The notes beneath the pieces were generated by a model, which worked only from the letters and a program-made list of their open reading frames with translations, searched no databases and was not told where the DNA came from. From NCBI GenBank assembly GCA_900542195.1, contig UQNA01000051.1:1-20312 (forward strand): 20,312 bases of DNA, read 5' to 3'. Shown piece by piece: positions 1 through 7,753 of the stretch. Source of the stretch: an uncultured Sutterella sp. (lineage in GTDB: Bacteria > Pseudomonadota > Gammaproteobacteria > Burkholderiales > Burkholderiaceae_F). The first letter of the stretch is position 1. Each line of letters begins with the position of its first letter. Made by a program: the position numbers and the translations under genes.

Positions 1-50
1 GGGCGAGCTCGGGACTTCCACCCTATAGAATGCACTCATGCCGAGCACAC

Positions 51-75
51 AAAAACTCCGTCCGAAAGGACGGAG
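51..75 (-). terminator. Rho-independent terminator of the araC-type gene
   Basis: Read on the minus strand, a perfect 8-bp stem (CTCCGTCC paired with GGACGGAG, loop of four bases) is followed directly by five T residues. It begins five bases after the stop codon of the AraC-family gene, so it should end that transcript. Nothing recognisable lies in the remaining 50 bases to the window edge. Confidence 0.85.
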
Positions 76-80
76 GGGAT

Positions 81-980
81 TCATCGTCCGTGATGTTGCT
101 TGAGAAAAGAAAGAGGAGTTTGCCCAAAAGTATTTTTGAAATTTTTAATAAAGTAACTGGTCGAATTAAAACCACAGCTTCTTCCAACTCCCTCAACAGT
201 TCTATTTGAAGAAAGAAGCATTTGAGCTGCTAAATCCATTCTTTTTTCCAAGATGTAAGACGTAATAGTGATACCGAGGGCTTCTTTAAATAACCGGCAG
301 CACTCTTCTCGACTAAGGTTTACTGCGAGGGATATTTCTTTCAGAGAAATGGGTTCGGTGATGTTGGCCTCAAGAAATGTGATTATTTGCTGGCTAACTG
401 CAAAAGCTCTATCGTTCCTGTCATTTTTAGAAGAAGTTTTTAAGAAGAAAAGGGTTTGATGCCATATCTCTAGTACCAGCGAAATCAATTTGATTTCATT
501 TCCAATCTTCTTTTCCTTTTGAATTTCTTCTATTGCTTCGATGTTTTGGAGTAACGGAGTGGATGAAGAACTGTCAGTTCTTATTGAGAAGTATTTTGTG
601 GCCGATGCAGAGATAAAAGGATAGACCAAGCGTTGAGACAGTTCGGTTCCGATAGAAGAAACCAAAATTTTGGGTGAAAAGTTTAGACAGATATAAGAGT
701 TAGAAGTATTTGGAAAAGTTGGCCTAGCCATATGAAGAACCCTGGAGTTCACGAAAAATCCTTCGCCGGTTTTCAGACGAAGATAATTATCCTCAACTCT
801 AAAATCAATTTCTCCGCCGGTAACCAGACAGTATTGCAGTTCGTTATGCCAGTGCCATCCGACGTAACCAAGGACATTTCTTTCAAGATAAGTTCGGTAG
901 ATTGCTAGCGGTATGCCTTCGGTTACGTGATGTGTCGTTTCTTGTAAATTACAATCGATTGGGATCTGAGTAACTTGCAT
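81..980 (-). CDS. AraC-family transcriptional regulator
   Basis: This is a 299-residue two-domain regulator, the usual length for the family. Residues about 38-100 form a cupin-like ligand-binding domain (GWHWHNELQYCLVTGGEIDF begins at residue 41). Residues about 193-296 are the AraC double helix-turn-helix: ISLKEISLAVNLSREECCRLF is the first HTH (positions 211-231) and VGRSCGFNSTSYFIKNFK is the second (265-282), followed by the family-typical FGQTPLSF. The ATG at 980 is preceded by a GAGG-type ribosome site. The gene is divergent from ygeY-dpaL across 104 bp, so the likely job is ligand-dependent control of that operon and of itself. The ligand is unknown; diaminopropionate or a derivative is an inference from position only. 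Family assignment is firm. Confidence 0.93.
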   Translation of the reverse strand: MQVTQIPIDCNLQETTHHVTEGIPLAIYRTYLERNVLGYVGWHWHNELQYCLVTGGEIDFRVEDNYLRLKTGEGFFVNSRVLHMARPTFPNTSNSYICLNFSPKILVSSIGTELSQRLVYPFISASATKYFSIRTDSSSSTPLLQNIEAIEEIQKEKKIGNEIKLISLVLEIWHQTLFFLKTSSKNDRNDRAFAVSQQIITFLEANITEPISLKEISLAVNLSREECCRLFKEALGITITSYILEKRMDLAAQMLLSSNRTVEGVGRSCGFNSTSYFIKNFKNTFGQTPLSFLKQHHGR

Positions 981-1003
981 CTTCTCTACCTCAATATTTT
1001 TAT

Positions 1004-1031
1004 ATTTTATCGGAGAAAAGTTTTATTTCAA
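1004..1031 (-). promoter_or_regulatory. Sigma-70-like promoter of the araC-type gene, in the divergent region 981-1084
   Basis: On the minus strand TTGAAA (1026-1031) and TAAAAT (1004-1009) are separated by 16 bp, giving a short leader before the ATG at 980. In the other direction, a TAAAAT at 1046-1051 could serve ygeY but has no good -35 partner, which would fit an activator-dependent promoter. The two promoters would sit within about 40 bp of each other, so one bound regulator could control both. Assigned by eye. Confidence 0.5.
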
Positions 1032-1084
1032 TTTATTTGTCTTTCTAAAATTTTCCCTAGGATTTAATTGACAAGGAGAATCCC

Positions 1085-2266
1085 ATGAAAGGAACACTTA
1101 CTCAGAAACGGCAGGAACAACTTCTGGAAACTTATAAAAAAGCAATTCAGACAAGAAGTTACTCAAATGAAGAAGAGAAGTTGGCTAAATTTCTTCAAAC
1201 CGTCATGTTGGATTTGGGCTTCGATGAAGTTCATATCGATCGAGTCGGTAACGTGGTTGGAAGAGTAGGTAATGGGCCCGTGGTTATCCATTTCGATTCC
1301 CACATGGATACAGTTGCAGTAAGTGATGCGAAAGAATGGACTGCTCCTCCGTTCGAGGCAAAAGAAGTTGACGGAATGATTTATGGCCGCGGTTCAGTCG
1401 ATATGAAGGGCGGTCTGACTGCATCTATTTTTGCAGCTGCAAATGCCAAGGAACAGGGCTGGTTGGAAGGCAAGACTGTTTACGTGACAGGATCTGTTTG
1501 TGAAGAATATTGCGATGGTGTTTGCCTTGAAAACTTCTATGCCGATCACAAATTGGTTCCGGATTATTGTGTAATCTGTGAACCATCCGATAATGTCATC
1601 ACCTTAGGACACACTGGAAAAGTACAGGCAAGAATAAAAACTTTCGGAATCTCTGCCCATGGTTCAGCTCCGGAGAAGGGAGTGAATGCTGTTTATGAAA
1701 TGGCAGAAATTATTCAACGAGTTGAAAATCTCAACAAGACACTTCAATCAACCTCAGGGAAAGGTACGATTGTCTTATCCCAGATAAGCTCAGTTGCAGT
1801 TTCTTTGAATGCGGTTCCCGATCAATGCGAAATTTATCTCGATCGTCGACTTAGATTAGGAGAAACAGTAGATGATGTAAAGAAGGAATTGGATGAATTG
1901 GTAAAGGATAAGAATGCCAAGTGGGAACCCGGAACTTTGATAATGAATTCATGGACGGGAGAAAAGTTGGTGTATAAGCCCATTCACAATCCATGGAAAA
2001 TTTCGATGGATGATCCTCTCACTACGGCAAGTATTGAAGCTTATGAAAAAACTTTTGGGCATGAACCAAAGAAATTTGATTTTTGGGATTTCGGAACAAA
2101 CGCCGTCGTGCCGGTTTCTCTTGGAGTCAAAACAATCGGTTTTGGTCCGGGTGAATACAAATTGGCCCACATGCGTGATGAAAGATGTGATCCGAACCAA
2201 GTGGTCCAGGCCTGTGAGTTCTATACTAATTTAATTAAAAATCTGCCTGAGGAAAAGCAAAAATAA
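1085..2266 (+). CDS. ygeY: YgeY-type M20 family metallohydrolase
   Basis: This 393-residue protein is an M20 peptidase/deacylase of the YgeY branch (annotated in databases as selenium-metabolism-linked hydrolase). The metal and catalytic residues are all visible: H73 and D75 in FDSHMDT, D106 in GRGSVDMKGG, E140-E141, E166 in CEPSD, and H362 near the C-terminus; SAHGSAP (190-196) is the dimerisation-loop histidine motif. There is no signal peptide, so it acts in the cytoplasm. The ATG has AAGGAG six bases upstream. Its stop codon abuts the dpaL start, so the two are co-transcribed and probably translationally coupled. The natural substrate of YgeY is not settled; release of diaminopropionate from an N-acylated or peptidyl form for the next enzyme is my inference. 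Confidence 0.9.
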   Translation: MKGTLTQKRQEQLLETYKKAIQTRSYSNEEEKLAKFLQTVMLDLGFDEVHIDRVGNVVGRVGNGPVVIHFDSHMDTVAVSDAKEWTAPPFEAKEVDGMIYGRGSVDMKGGLTASIFAAANAKEQGWLEGKTVYVTGSVCEEYCDGVCLENFYADHKLVPDYCVICEPSDNVITLGHTGKVQARIKTFGISAHGSAPEKGVNAVYEMAEIIQRVENLNKTLQSTSGKGTIVLSQISSVAVSLNAVPDQCEIYLDRRLRLGETVDDVKKELDELVKDKNAKWEPGTLIMNSWTGEKLVYKPIHNPWKISMDDPLTTASIEAYEKTFGHEPKKFDFWDFGTNAVVPVSLGVKTIGFGPGEYKLAHMRDERCDPNQVVQACEFYTNLIKNLPEEKQK

Positions 2267-3463
2267 ATGTCTTCTACTATCGAATGTCTTGTCCTTCCCC
2301 CCGAAGGAGAGTGCTCTGAAAATTTCGGAAAGGATGCGGCTTTAAATTCTTTAGATTTTCATAAGAATGTTCCGGGATATGAGCCAACAAAATTATCCGA
2401 TCTAAAAGCTTTATCAAAGAAACTAGGTGTCGAGAACTTTTGGATTAAAGACGAATCCACCAGATTTGGTCTGAATGCCTTTAAGGTTCTTGGAGGAAGT
2501 TTTTGCCTTTTCAAAGTAATTTGTGAATTACTGGGATTGGATTCCAACAGGCACACCTTTAAGGATCTTCAAACACCCGAGGTTGCCCAATCAATCGCCA
2601 AAATGACATTCATCACAGCAACTGATGGAAATCATGGCAGGGGAATTGCTTGGAGTGCAAAAAAACTCGGAGCGAAATGTGTCGTTCTTATGCCCAAAGG
2701 AAGTTCCTCAGAGCGTTTGGAAAATATCCAAAAGCTGGGGGCCGATGCTTGGATAACCGACGTCAATTATGATGCTACCGTCGCAATGGCAGCTGACATG
2801 GCAGAAAAGAATGGCTGGACGCTCGTTCAAGATACGTCTTGGGACGGTTACGAAGAAATTCCAACCTACATTATGCAGGGCTATTTGACAATGGCCAAAG
2901 AAGCTCAGGAACAGCTGGGAGAGGAAGTTCCAACTCATGTTTTCCTCCAAGCTGGTGTGGGCTCGATGGCAGGTGCAGTAGCTAGTTTCCTAAAGTCAGC
3001 TTACGGAGATAAGGCTCCAAAAATTGTAGTTGTGGAGCCGTTTTCTGCGGATTGTATCTATAAAACAGCCGCAGCCGATGACGGTGAGTTGAAAGTCGTG
3101 GAAGGTGATTTAAAAACTATCATGGCTGGATTGGCTTGCGGAAAACCTTGTACCCTCGGTTGGAAAGAGCTCAGAGCTTGCGCATCAGCTTATCTAAGAA
3201 TTCAGGAGTCGGTGGCAGCAACGGGTGTCCGAGTCCTTTCAAGTCCTTTGGATGATGATCCAAGAATTCTGGCAGGCGAGAGCGGGGGGGCTCCGATAGG
3301 TGCTGTTATTGCACTTCTGGCGGATCCGAAACTCTCTGAGATTAAGAGCAAATTACAGTTGAATGAATCCTCAAAGATCTTGTGCTTCTTAACTGAAGGA
3401 GTGACGGACAGAAAGAGCTTCTTGGAAATTGTTTGGGAAGGAAAATATCCTTCTGAGATGTAA
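2267..3463 (+). CDS. dpaL: Diaminopropionate ammonia-lyase
   Basis: This 398-residue PLP enzyme (fold type II, YgeX/DpaL family) converts 2,3-diaminopropionate to pyruvate and two ammonia. The presumed PLP lysine is K73 in RFGLNAFKVLGG; D120 with TDGNHGRG (119-126) is the family signature and phosphate-side loop; a glycine-rich QAGVGSMAGAV lies near residue 230. Length matches the E. coli enzyme. It is cytoplasmic, with no signal peptide. The ATG directly follows the ygeY stop and its ribosome site (GAGGAAAAG) lies inside the end of ygeY. Pairing with ygeY is the same as in the E. coli ygeXY arrangement, but the other genes of that cluster (ygeW, hyuA, ssnA and so on) are absent here. Confidence 0.93.
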   Translation: MSSTIECLVLPPEGECSENFGKDAALNSLDFHKNVPGYEPTKLSDLKALSKKLGVENFWIKDESTRFGLNAFKVLGGSFCLFKVICELLGLDSNRHTFKDLQTPEVAQSIAKMTFITATDGNHGRGIAWSAKKLGAKCVVLMPKGSSSERLENIQKLGADAWITDVNYDATVAMAADMAEKNGWTLVQDTSWDGYEEIPTYIMQGYLTMAKEAQEQLGEEVPTHVFLQAGVGSMAGAVASFLKSAYGDKAPKIVVVEPFSADCIYKTAAADDGELKVVEGDLKTIMAGLACGKPCTLGWKELRACASAYLRIQESVAATGVRVLSSPLDDDPRILAGESGGAPIGAVIALLADPKLSEIKSKLQLNESSKILCFLTEGVTDRKSFLEIVWEGKYPSEM

Positions 3464-3473
3464 AAGTGAAGAG

Positions 3474-3554
3474 TGGGCGGCGGTCCTTAAAAGGCATGAA
3501 AGCCCGGACATACATAAGCGGTGTCGAAGTTGGCCGCGCGCCCATTGTTTTATT
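3474..3554 (+). terminator. Large branched hairpin after dpaL, possible terminator
   Basis: Eleven bases after the dpaL stop, 3474-3483 (TGGGCGGCGG) pairs with 3534-3544 (CCGCGCGCCCA) through 10 base pairs with one bulged G at 3538. The 50-base interior has further pairing (GTCC 3483-3486 with GGAC 3506-3509, competing at one base with the outer stem; GGC 3493-3495 with GCC 3502-3504). A T-rich tail, TTGTTTTATT, follows at once. The loop is much longer than in an ordinary terminator, so this may instead be a structured RNA element in the convergent gap. Confidence 0.35.
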
Positions 3555-3578
3555 GTAGTAGTTGGGACTTTGGAAGTC

Positions 3579-5018
3579 CTAGCTCTTAGTCCTAAACTGA
3601 GTTCCGGCGCTGAATAGTGTTGCTTGGTAACCGGCAATTTTTCCAAAAACAAAGGCCGACATAAGCGCTACTCCGCCCATGCGATCATGTCCGTGAGGAC
3701 CTCCCGATGCCTCTCCGCAAACATAGAGACCCGGGATGTTTTTCCCCTCCGTATTAATAACCTCAGCATTCTTATTAAATCGGACGCCGCCGCAACAGAA
3801 GTGAACTCCAAGCTTCTCTTTGCCAAAATAAAAGGGCGGATGATCGATTGTCTGGGTAAATAATTTTTTCCCAAATAGTGGATCTTTGCCTTCTTTGGCG
3901 TTGAGGTTGTATGTCTCCAATGTGTTTCGTAATATTTGAGGTGAAACTTTCATTTGCGAGGCCATTTCTTCAATAGTGTCTGCCTTTTTTATTACTTTAT
4001 TTATAAGTTTGATTCCTAAGCTTGCGCCTTTTTTAGACTGAGAATCTGTAATGGCCCACATTTCTTGCTGAGGCTGCATAAGAATTGCTTCTGACACCTC
4101 TTTCCAAGGACCGCCTTCATTGACGAAACGCTTCCCTTCAAGATTAACGAAGATGTCAGCTCCTACATAATCTAGAAGTCTACCGCCCCAAAAAGGAATA
4201 AGCTGAATGTACTCGGTATCCTTGGTAGCCGCACCTAACTTTTGAGCCATGATGAGACCGTCACCCGTGGCACCATCGAAAGTTTTTCCGAAAGGATTTG
4301 CTGTTGTCGGAAATTCGGGACCTAGTCTCGGATCGTACTTCATGCGTAGGTCGATATTTGCTGTAAAGCCACCTGTTGCAAGAATTACGGATTTGCCGAA
4401 AATATAGCGGACTTGTCCTTGTCCATTCCTGACTTTTACTCCAATAATTCGGCCTTTCTCTGTTAGCAAATCAATTACTTTAGTTTTAAGTCTTAAGCTT
4501 GCTCCATGGTTCAACGAATATTTTAGAAGTGTGATGACGTAATCGTATCCTGCTCTGACTAAGCTCGTAATGTGGCCTCGGGGGTGCATGCCTGCTACCG
4601 TTTGATAGATTTCTTCATCCCATTTCACACCTAATTCTTCTAACCAATTAATTGTAGATTCCGACTGAAAACATACTATCCGTGCAAGTTCATAATCATT
4701 CTTGTTTCCGCCGATTTCTAACATGTTTTGCAGCATCAATTCCGGAGAGTCAACAATACCTTGTTTTTCTTGTCTTCTTCTATCAATTCCTGAAACATAT
4801 CCTGTAGACAAGATTGAGTGTCCTCCGACCACCGAACTTTTTTCCAGGATCAAAACATTTCCGGCGCCGCTTTGAAGCGCAGAACATGCAGCTGATAAGC
4901 CTGCGACCCCACTTCCAACGACAATAACATCCCATACTTTTCTTTCCTGTTCTTGTGCCCAGAGAGGGGCAGTCAGACTTGAACCAAGCCCCAATAAGAC
5001 AGTTCTTCTACAGATCAT
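3579..5018 (-). CDS. Exported FAD-dependent reductase, fumarate-reductase-like flavoprotein without FMN or haem domain
   Basis: The family is the FAD_binding_2 flavoprotein group (fumarate, urocanate and related C=C bond reductases). I start it at the ATG at 5018 (479 aa): GAGAGA lies just upstream and the protein then opens with a signal peptide, MICRRTVLLGLGSS, probably cut after WA at residue 21. An earlier TTG at 5048 would add ten residues and hide the signal. The RR pair leaves Tat export possible. GSGVAG (35-40) binds FAD, ATGG is at 214-217, and GKRFVNE at 295-301. The substrate-side HDRMGG arginine (446) and one histidine (406) are retained, but the position of the usual acid arginine of the NExxxR motif is a tryptophan (305). 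It overlaps the response regulator by 11 bp, so it is the third gene of the operon. Substrate unknown. Confidence 0.85.
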   Translation of the reverse strand: MICRRTVLLGLGSSLTAPLWAQEQERKVWDVIVVGSGVAGLSAACSALQSGAGNVLILEKSSVVGGHSILSTGYVSGIDRRRQEKQGIVDSPELMLQNMLEIGGNKNDYELARIVCFQSESTINWLEELGVKWDEEIYQTVAGMHPRGHITSLVRAGYDYVITLLKYSLNHGASLRLKTKVIDLLTEKGRIIGVKVRNGQGQVRYIFGKSVILATGGFTANIDLRMKYDPRLGPEFPTTANPFGKTFDGATGDGLIMAQKLGAATKDTEYIQLIPFWGGRLLDYVGADIFVNLEGKRFVNEGGPWKEVSEAILMQPQQEMWAITDSQSKKGASLGIKLINKVIKKADTIEEMASQMKVSPQILRNTLETYNLNAKEGKDPLFGKKLFTQTIDHPPFYFGKEKLGVHFCCGGVRFNKNAEVINTEGKNIPGLYVCGEASGGPHGHDRMGGVALMSAFVFGKIAGYQATLFSAGTQFRTKS

Positions 5019-5667
5019 TTTCTCTCTCGGAAAGTCCCAAACTTTCAAACATTTTTAGAGCCTCTACTGATGAATGAACATCTAACTTATCAAAAGCATT
5101 AGCCCGGTGCATTTTTACTGTCGGCACAGCAATATCAAGCAGCTGAGAGATCTCTTTATTGGTTTTACCGTTTGCAGCTAAAGAAAAAATTTCCCTTTCT
5201 CGGGGCGTTAAAGAACGATATTTTTGAATATCTTCTTTCTTAGAATTAGTTTCCGGAATCGATGCAAGATTTTTTCTTGAGGCTTCTTCAACAACTTTAT
5301 TTAAAACCAATGGGTTGATAGGCTTTTGAAGGAAATCAAAAGCACCATGCTTTAAAGTGTAGACGGCAGATTCGACATCTCCGTGGCCGGTCAAAAAGAT
5401 AATAGGAAGATTGTTTTTATTTTGTTCGGCTAATCTTCTCTGAAGTTCTAATCCTGTAATCTCAGGCATTCTCAAGTCCAGAATGATGCATCCGGGAATA
5501 GAAAAGTTTTCTGAAGATAAAAAATCCTTTGCAGAAAGATAAGTTCGAACATTCCATCCGGTCATCTTCAAAAGAAGTCCTAAAGATTTCAGAAAATCTT
5601 CATCATCGTCAATGATGCGAATTAGGACTTTTGACTGAAGTTTCGAAATTTCTACAGCATCATACAT
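5008..5667 (-). CDS. FixJ/TtrR-type response regulator
   Basis: This 219-residue protein has a receiver domain (about 13-128) and a C-terminal LuxR-type helix-turn-helix (about 150-212). The phosphoacceptor is D64 in IILDLRMPEITG, the acidic pocket is D20-D22, the switch threonine is T93 and the conserved lysine is K115 in LQKPINP. LTPRERE (153-159) and NKEISQLLDIAVPTVKMHRA mark the DNA-binding domain. The ATG overlaps the end of the kinase gene by 8 bp and has a strong ribosome site (AAGGAGAGGAAGG) inside that gene, so kinase and regulator are translationally coupled. It most likely activates the downstream reductase gene in the same operon, perhaps with other targets. Confidence 0.93.
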   Translation of the reverse strand: MYDAVEISKLQSKVLIRIIDDDEDFLKSLGLLLKMTGWNVRTYLSAKDFLSSENFSIPGCIILDLRMPEITGLELQRRLAEQNKNNLPIIFLTGHGDVESAVYTLKHGAFDFLQKPINPLVLNKVVEEASRKNLASIPETNSKKEDIQKYRSLTPREREIFSLAANGKTNKEISQLLDIAVPTVKMHRANAFDKLDVHSSVEALKMFESLGLSERENDL

Positions 5668-7492
5668 TGCCTTCCTCTCCTTCTTCTTTATATCTCATGA
5701 AGTAGATGCTTGCGATTACGCCGCCTCCAGCTCTTCGAGAAAATTGAATATCCGCTCCAAAGTGATCAGCAATCCCTCGGATAATTGAAAGACCTAAACC
5801 AAGTCCTTCCGGCTTAATACTTTCACCCATCAAAACAAGACGTTCAATATCTTTATCGGACATTTTCCGTCCGGAATTCTCTATTTGAAGCCGATATCGA
5901 CCGTCTTTTTCTTGTGTAATAGATACCTTAACTAATGGAGCTTCCTTTGAATTCAAAGAAGCTTCTTCGTACCCATTTTTGATCAGGTTGAGAATTAAGA
6001 GTTCAAGAGATAATGCTTCGGAGAGAATAAATGCTTCAGGAAGAGCGCATTGGAATATGACCTTAATTTTTTTAAAGCCTGGTTCATTTGCTTCATAGTT
6101 GCGCAAAGCTTTTTGAGTGATGGTCACGAGATTAGTTTTCGTCAAAGGATTTTGTTTTTTCTTGGCAAAATTTCTAACGGAATTTACCAGGCTGTTTAAT
6201 CGGTCAAGCTGGGCAGACATATTTTTTAGAATGTCATCTTGAAAATCGTCTTTCTCTTTGTTTTTTTCTAGATATATCTGCAAAATGGCTAAATAGTTGG
6301 ATAAAGTTCCTAAAGGTTGCTTAGATTCGTGCGCAATGATCGTTCCCAGTTGAGAAATAATCCCGTATCTCTCCAAAGAAGCGAATCTCTGTCTGCTCAG
6401 GGCAGCTTCTTCATTTGCACGCTCCTTTTCTTTAAGCGCAATCGAAAGAGCTTTTGTCCTTTGATTGACCAGCCGTCGAAGATGTAATTCATTGAATATT
6501 AGAAATAAAAGAATTGCTAAGACAATAAGAAGTTCATTTTTAAAACGATTTATTAAACCTTTTAGGGAGGTGTCTTTTAAATAAGAATAAGGTCCCAGAC
6601 CTAAATCTTTCATCAGTTGATCAATAGAAAACTGATCATGTTCGACTGACCACCTGTACCCATCAAACGCAGGCATTGAAAGAAGCGTGATCGCAACCTC
6701 TCGTGTTAACCATTCAGGTGTGGTTGCAGTTGCAACAAATGACATATCGGGGTACAGGTCAGCTGTCGAACGCCGACAAGAGAATCCCGACTTATCAAGC
6801 GGTTGCTCATTAATAACTCTGAGACTGTCTTTTTCAATTAGTCCTAAGCGCTCGATTTTCTCTAATACACACGTAGTTAAGATGCCTGCATCGACATTTC
6901 CGTTTAGCACCGAAGAAATAACGTCTGGCGTTTGAAATTGAGCAAAGTGCACGGAAGAGAAGAAACTGTCCGGATCATGTCCTTTTTGAGTTATTTCTCT
7001 GAGCGCTGCAAGCCAGCCACCTAAAGAATTGGGCGTGGAAGCCGCTATTTTCTTATTCCTTAAATCGTGAAGAGTATTTAAGTCTTTTCTGTCAGTACGC
7101 ACAATAATCGTGCTCCCGACAGTTTTTGCAGCGTTCAGTCCTTCGGCATTAATTCTTGTAGCAATATGCGTAAAAGGAGTAGCTCCTCTAAACTCAACAA
7201 AAAAATTACTGGGCCCAATCAAAAAATCGACTTTTTGTTCTTCGATTTCTGAAAGAGTATCGACCGGAGAGAGAGGAACTAATTGGAATTCTGCTCCGCG
7301 AATATGAGAACGAAGGGCCTGCAGTGTATTTTTTAGGGTTTCGTTTTCTTCATAAAGTTCCAGGCCGTAAGCATAGCCGATCTTAATAACTTTCATCTCT
7401 TCACTTTGGGAAGAGATAGGAGTAAGGAAGGTTGAAAGGGCGAACATCCCCCACAGTAAAAGACTCAGGCAAGATTTCAAAGTTCGTGTCAT
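5660..7492 (-). CDS. Sensor histidine kinase with PhnD-like periplasmic binding domain (TtrS-like architecture)
   Basis: I start at the ATG at 7492 (610 aa); a TTG at 7510 adds six residues, and neither has a strong ribosome site. Residue numbers below count from the TTG. A signal peptide or anchor covers about 7-36, a PhnD/phosphonate-binding-like periplasmic domain about 40-305 (VDFLIGPSNFF, TVGSTIIVRTD, NKKIAASTPNSLGGW), a membrane segment 325-339 and a coiled coil about 345-378. The HisKA phosphoacceptor is H394 in AHESKQPLG. The ATPase N-box has N508 and N512, the G1 box reads ENSG (544-547) and the G2 box is GLGLGL (569-574). This architecture is that of TtrS, the tetrathionate sensor, but the linked gene is a flavin reductase and not a tetrathionate reductase. 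It probably senses the substrate of that reductase. Confidence 0.9.
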   Translation of the reverse strand: MTRTLKSCLSLLLWGMFALSTFLTPISSQSEEMKVIKIGYAYGLELYEENETLKNTLQALRSHIRGAEFQLVPLSPVDTLSEIEEQKVDFLIGPSNFFVEFRGATPFTHIATRINAEGLNAAKTVGSTIIVRTDRKDLNTLHDLRNKKIAASTPNSLGGWLAALREITQKGHDPDSFFSSVHFAQFQTPDVISSVLNGNVDAGILTTCVLEKIERLGLIEKDSLRVINEQPLDKSGFSCRRSTADLYPDMSFVATATTPEWLTREVAITLLSMPAFDGYRWSVEHDQFSIDQLMKDLGLGPYSYLKDTSLKGLINRFKNELLIVLAILLFLIFNELHLRRLVNQRTKALSIALKEKERANEEAALSRQRFASLERYGIISQLGTIIAHESKQPLGTLSNYLAILQIYLEKNKEKDDFQDDILKNMSAQLDRLNSLVNSVRNFAKKKQNPLTKTNLVTITQKALRNYEANEPGFKKIKVIFQCALPEAFILSEALSLELLILNLIKNGYEEASLNSKEAPLVKVSITQEKDGRYRLQIENSGRKMSDKDIERLVLMGESIKPEGLGLGLSIIRGIADHFGADIQFSRRAGGGVIASIYFMRYKEEGEEGNV

Positions 7493-7654
7493 TTTTCTTT
7501 GATATTCCAATCTTGTGGGAGAAGGCTAAATATTTTTGGAAACTGGTTTATCGTTTTCTTCGATCTATAGAGCCAATGTTACACAGTCGAAGTAAGAAAA
7601 GATATGAGGATTAAAGAGAATCTTTGATGGGATCCAGGAAGACAAAATCTTTAA

Positions 7655-7696
7655 ATAATAAAAAGATTACCCGAGAGGATCACTAACGGGTAATCT
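7655..7696 (-). terminator. Rho-independent terminator after the FMN/FAD reductase
   Basis: On the minus strand a perfect 10-bp stem (AGATTACCCG with CGGGTAATCT, 7687-7696 and 7664-7673, loop 13 bases) runs into a T-rich tail (TTTTTATTATTT). It lies 57 bases after the stop of the flavoprotein gene and upstream of the sensor-kinase gene, separating the two minus-strand operons. I saw no confident promoter for the kinase operon between here and 7492. Confidence 0.85.
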
Positions 7697-7753
7697 GGAT
7701 TAGTTCATAGAGAAAGATAAATCAATTTAAGAAGGATTTAGTCTTTCCTTGGG

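Noticed and set aside
3540..3578. Small hairpin GGACTT/AAGTCC as terminator for the reductase operon
   Set aside because: The stem is only six base pairs, with a three-base loop, and no T-tract follows on either strand.
5019..5048. Ten-residue extension of the FAD reductase from a TTG
   Set aside because: It would bury the signal peptide and lengthen the overlap with the response regulator; the ATG at 5018 has a GAGAGA site.
5660..7492. Sensor kinase as a true tetrathionate sensor TtrS
   Set aside because: The architecture fits, but no ttrABC genes lie nearby and the third gene of the operon is a flavin reductase, so the ligand should not be assumed to be tetrathionate.
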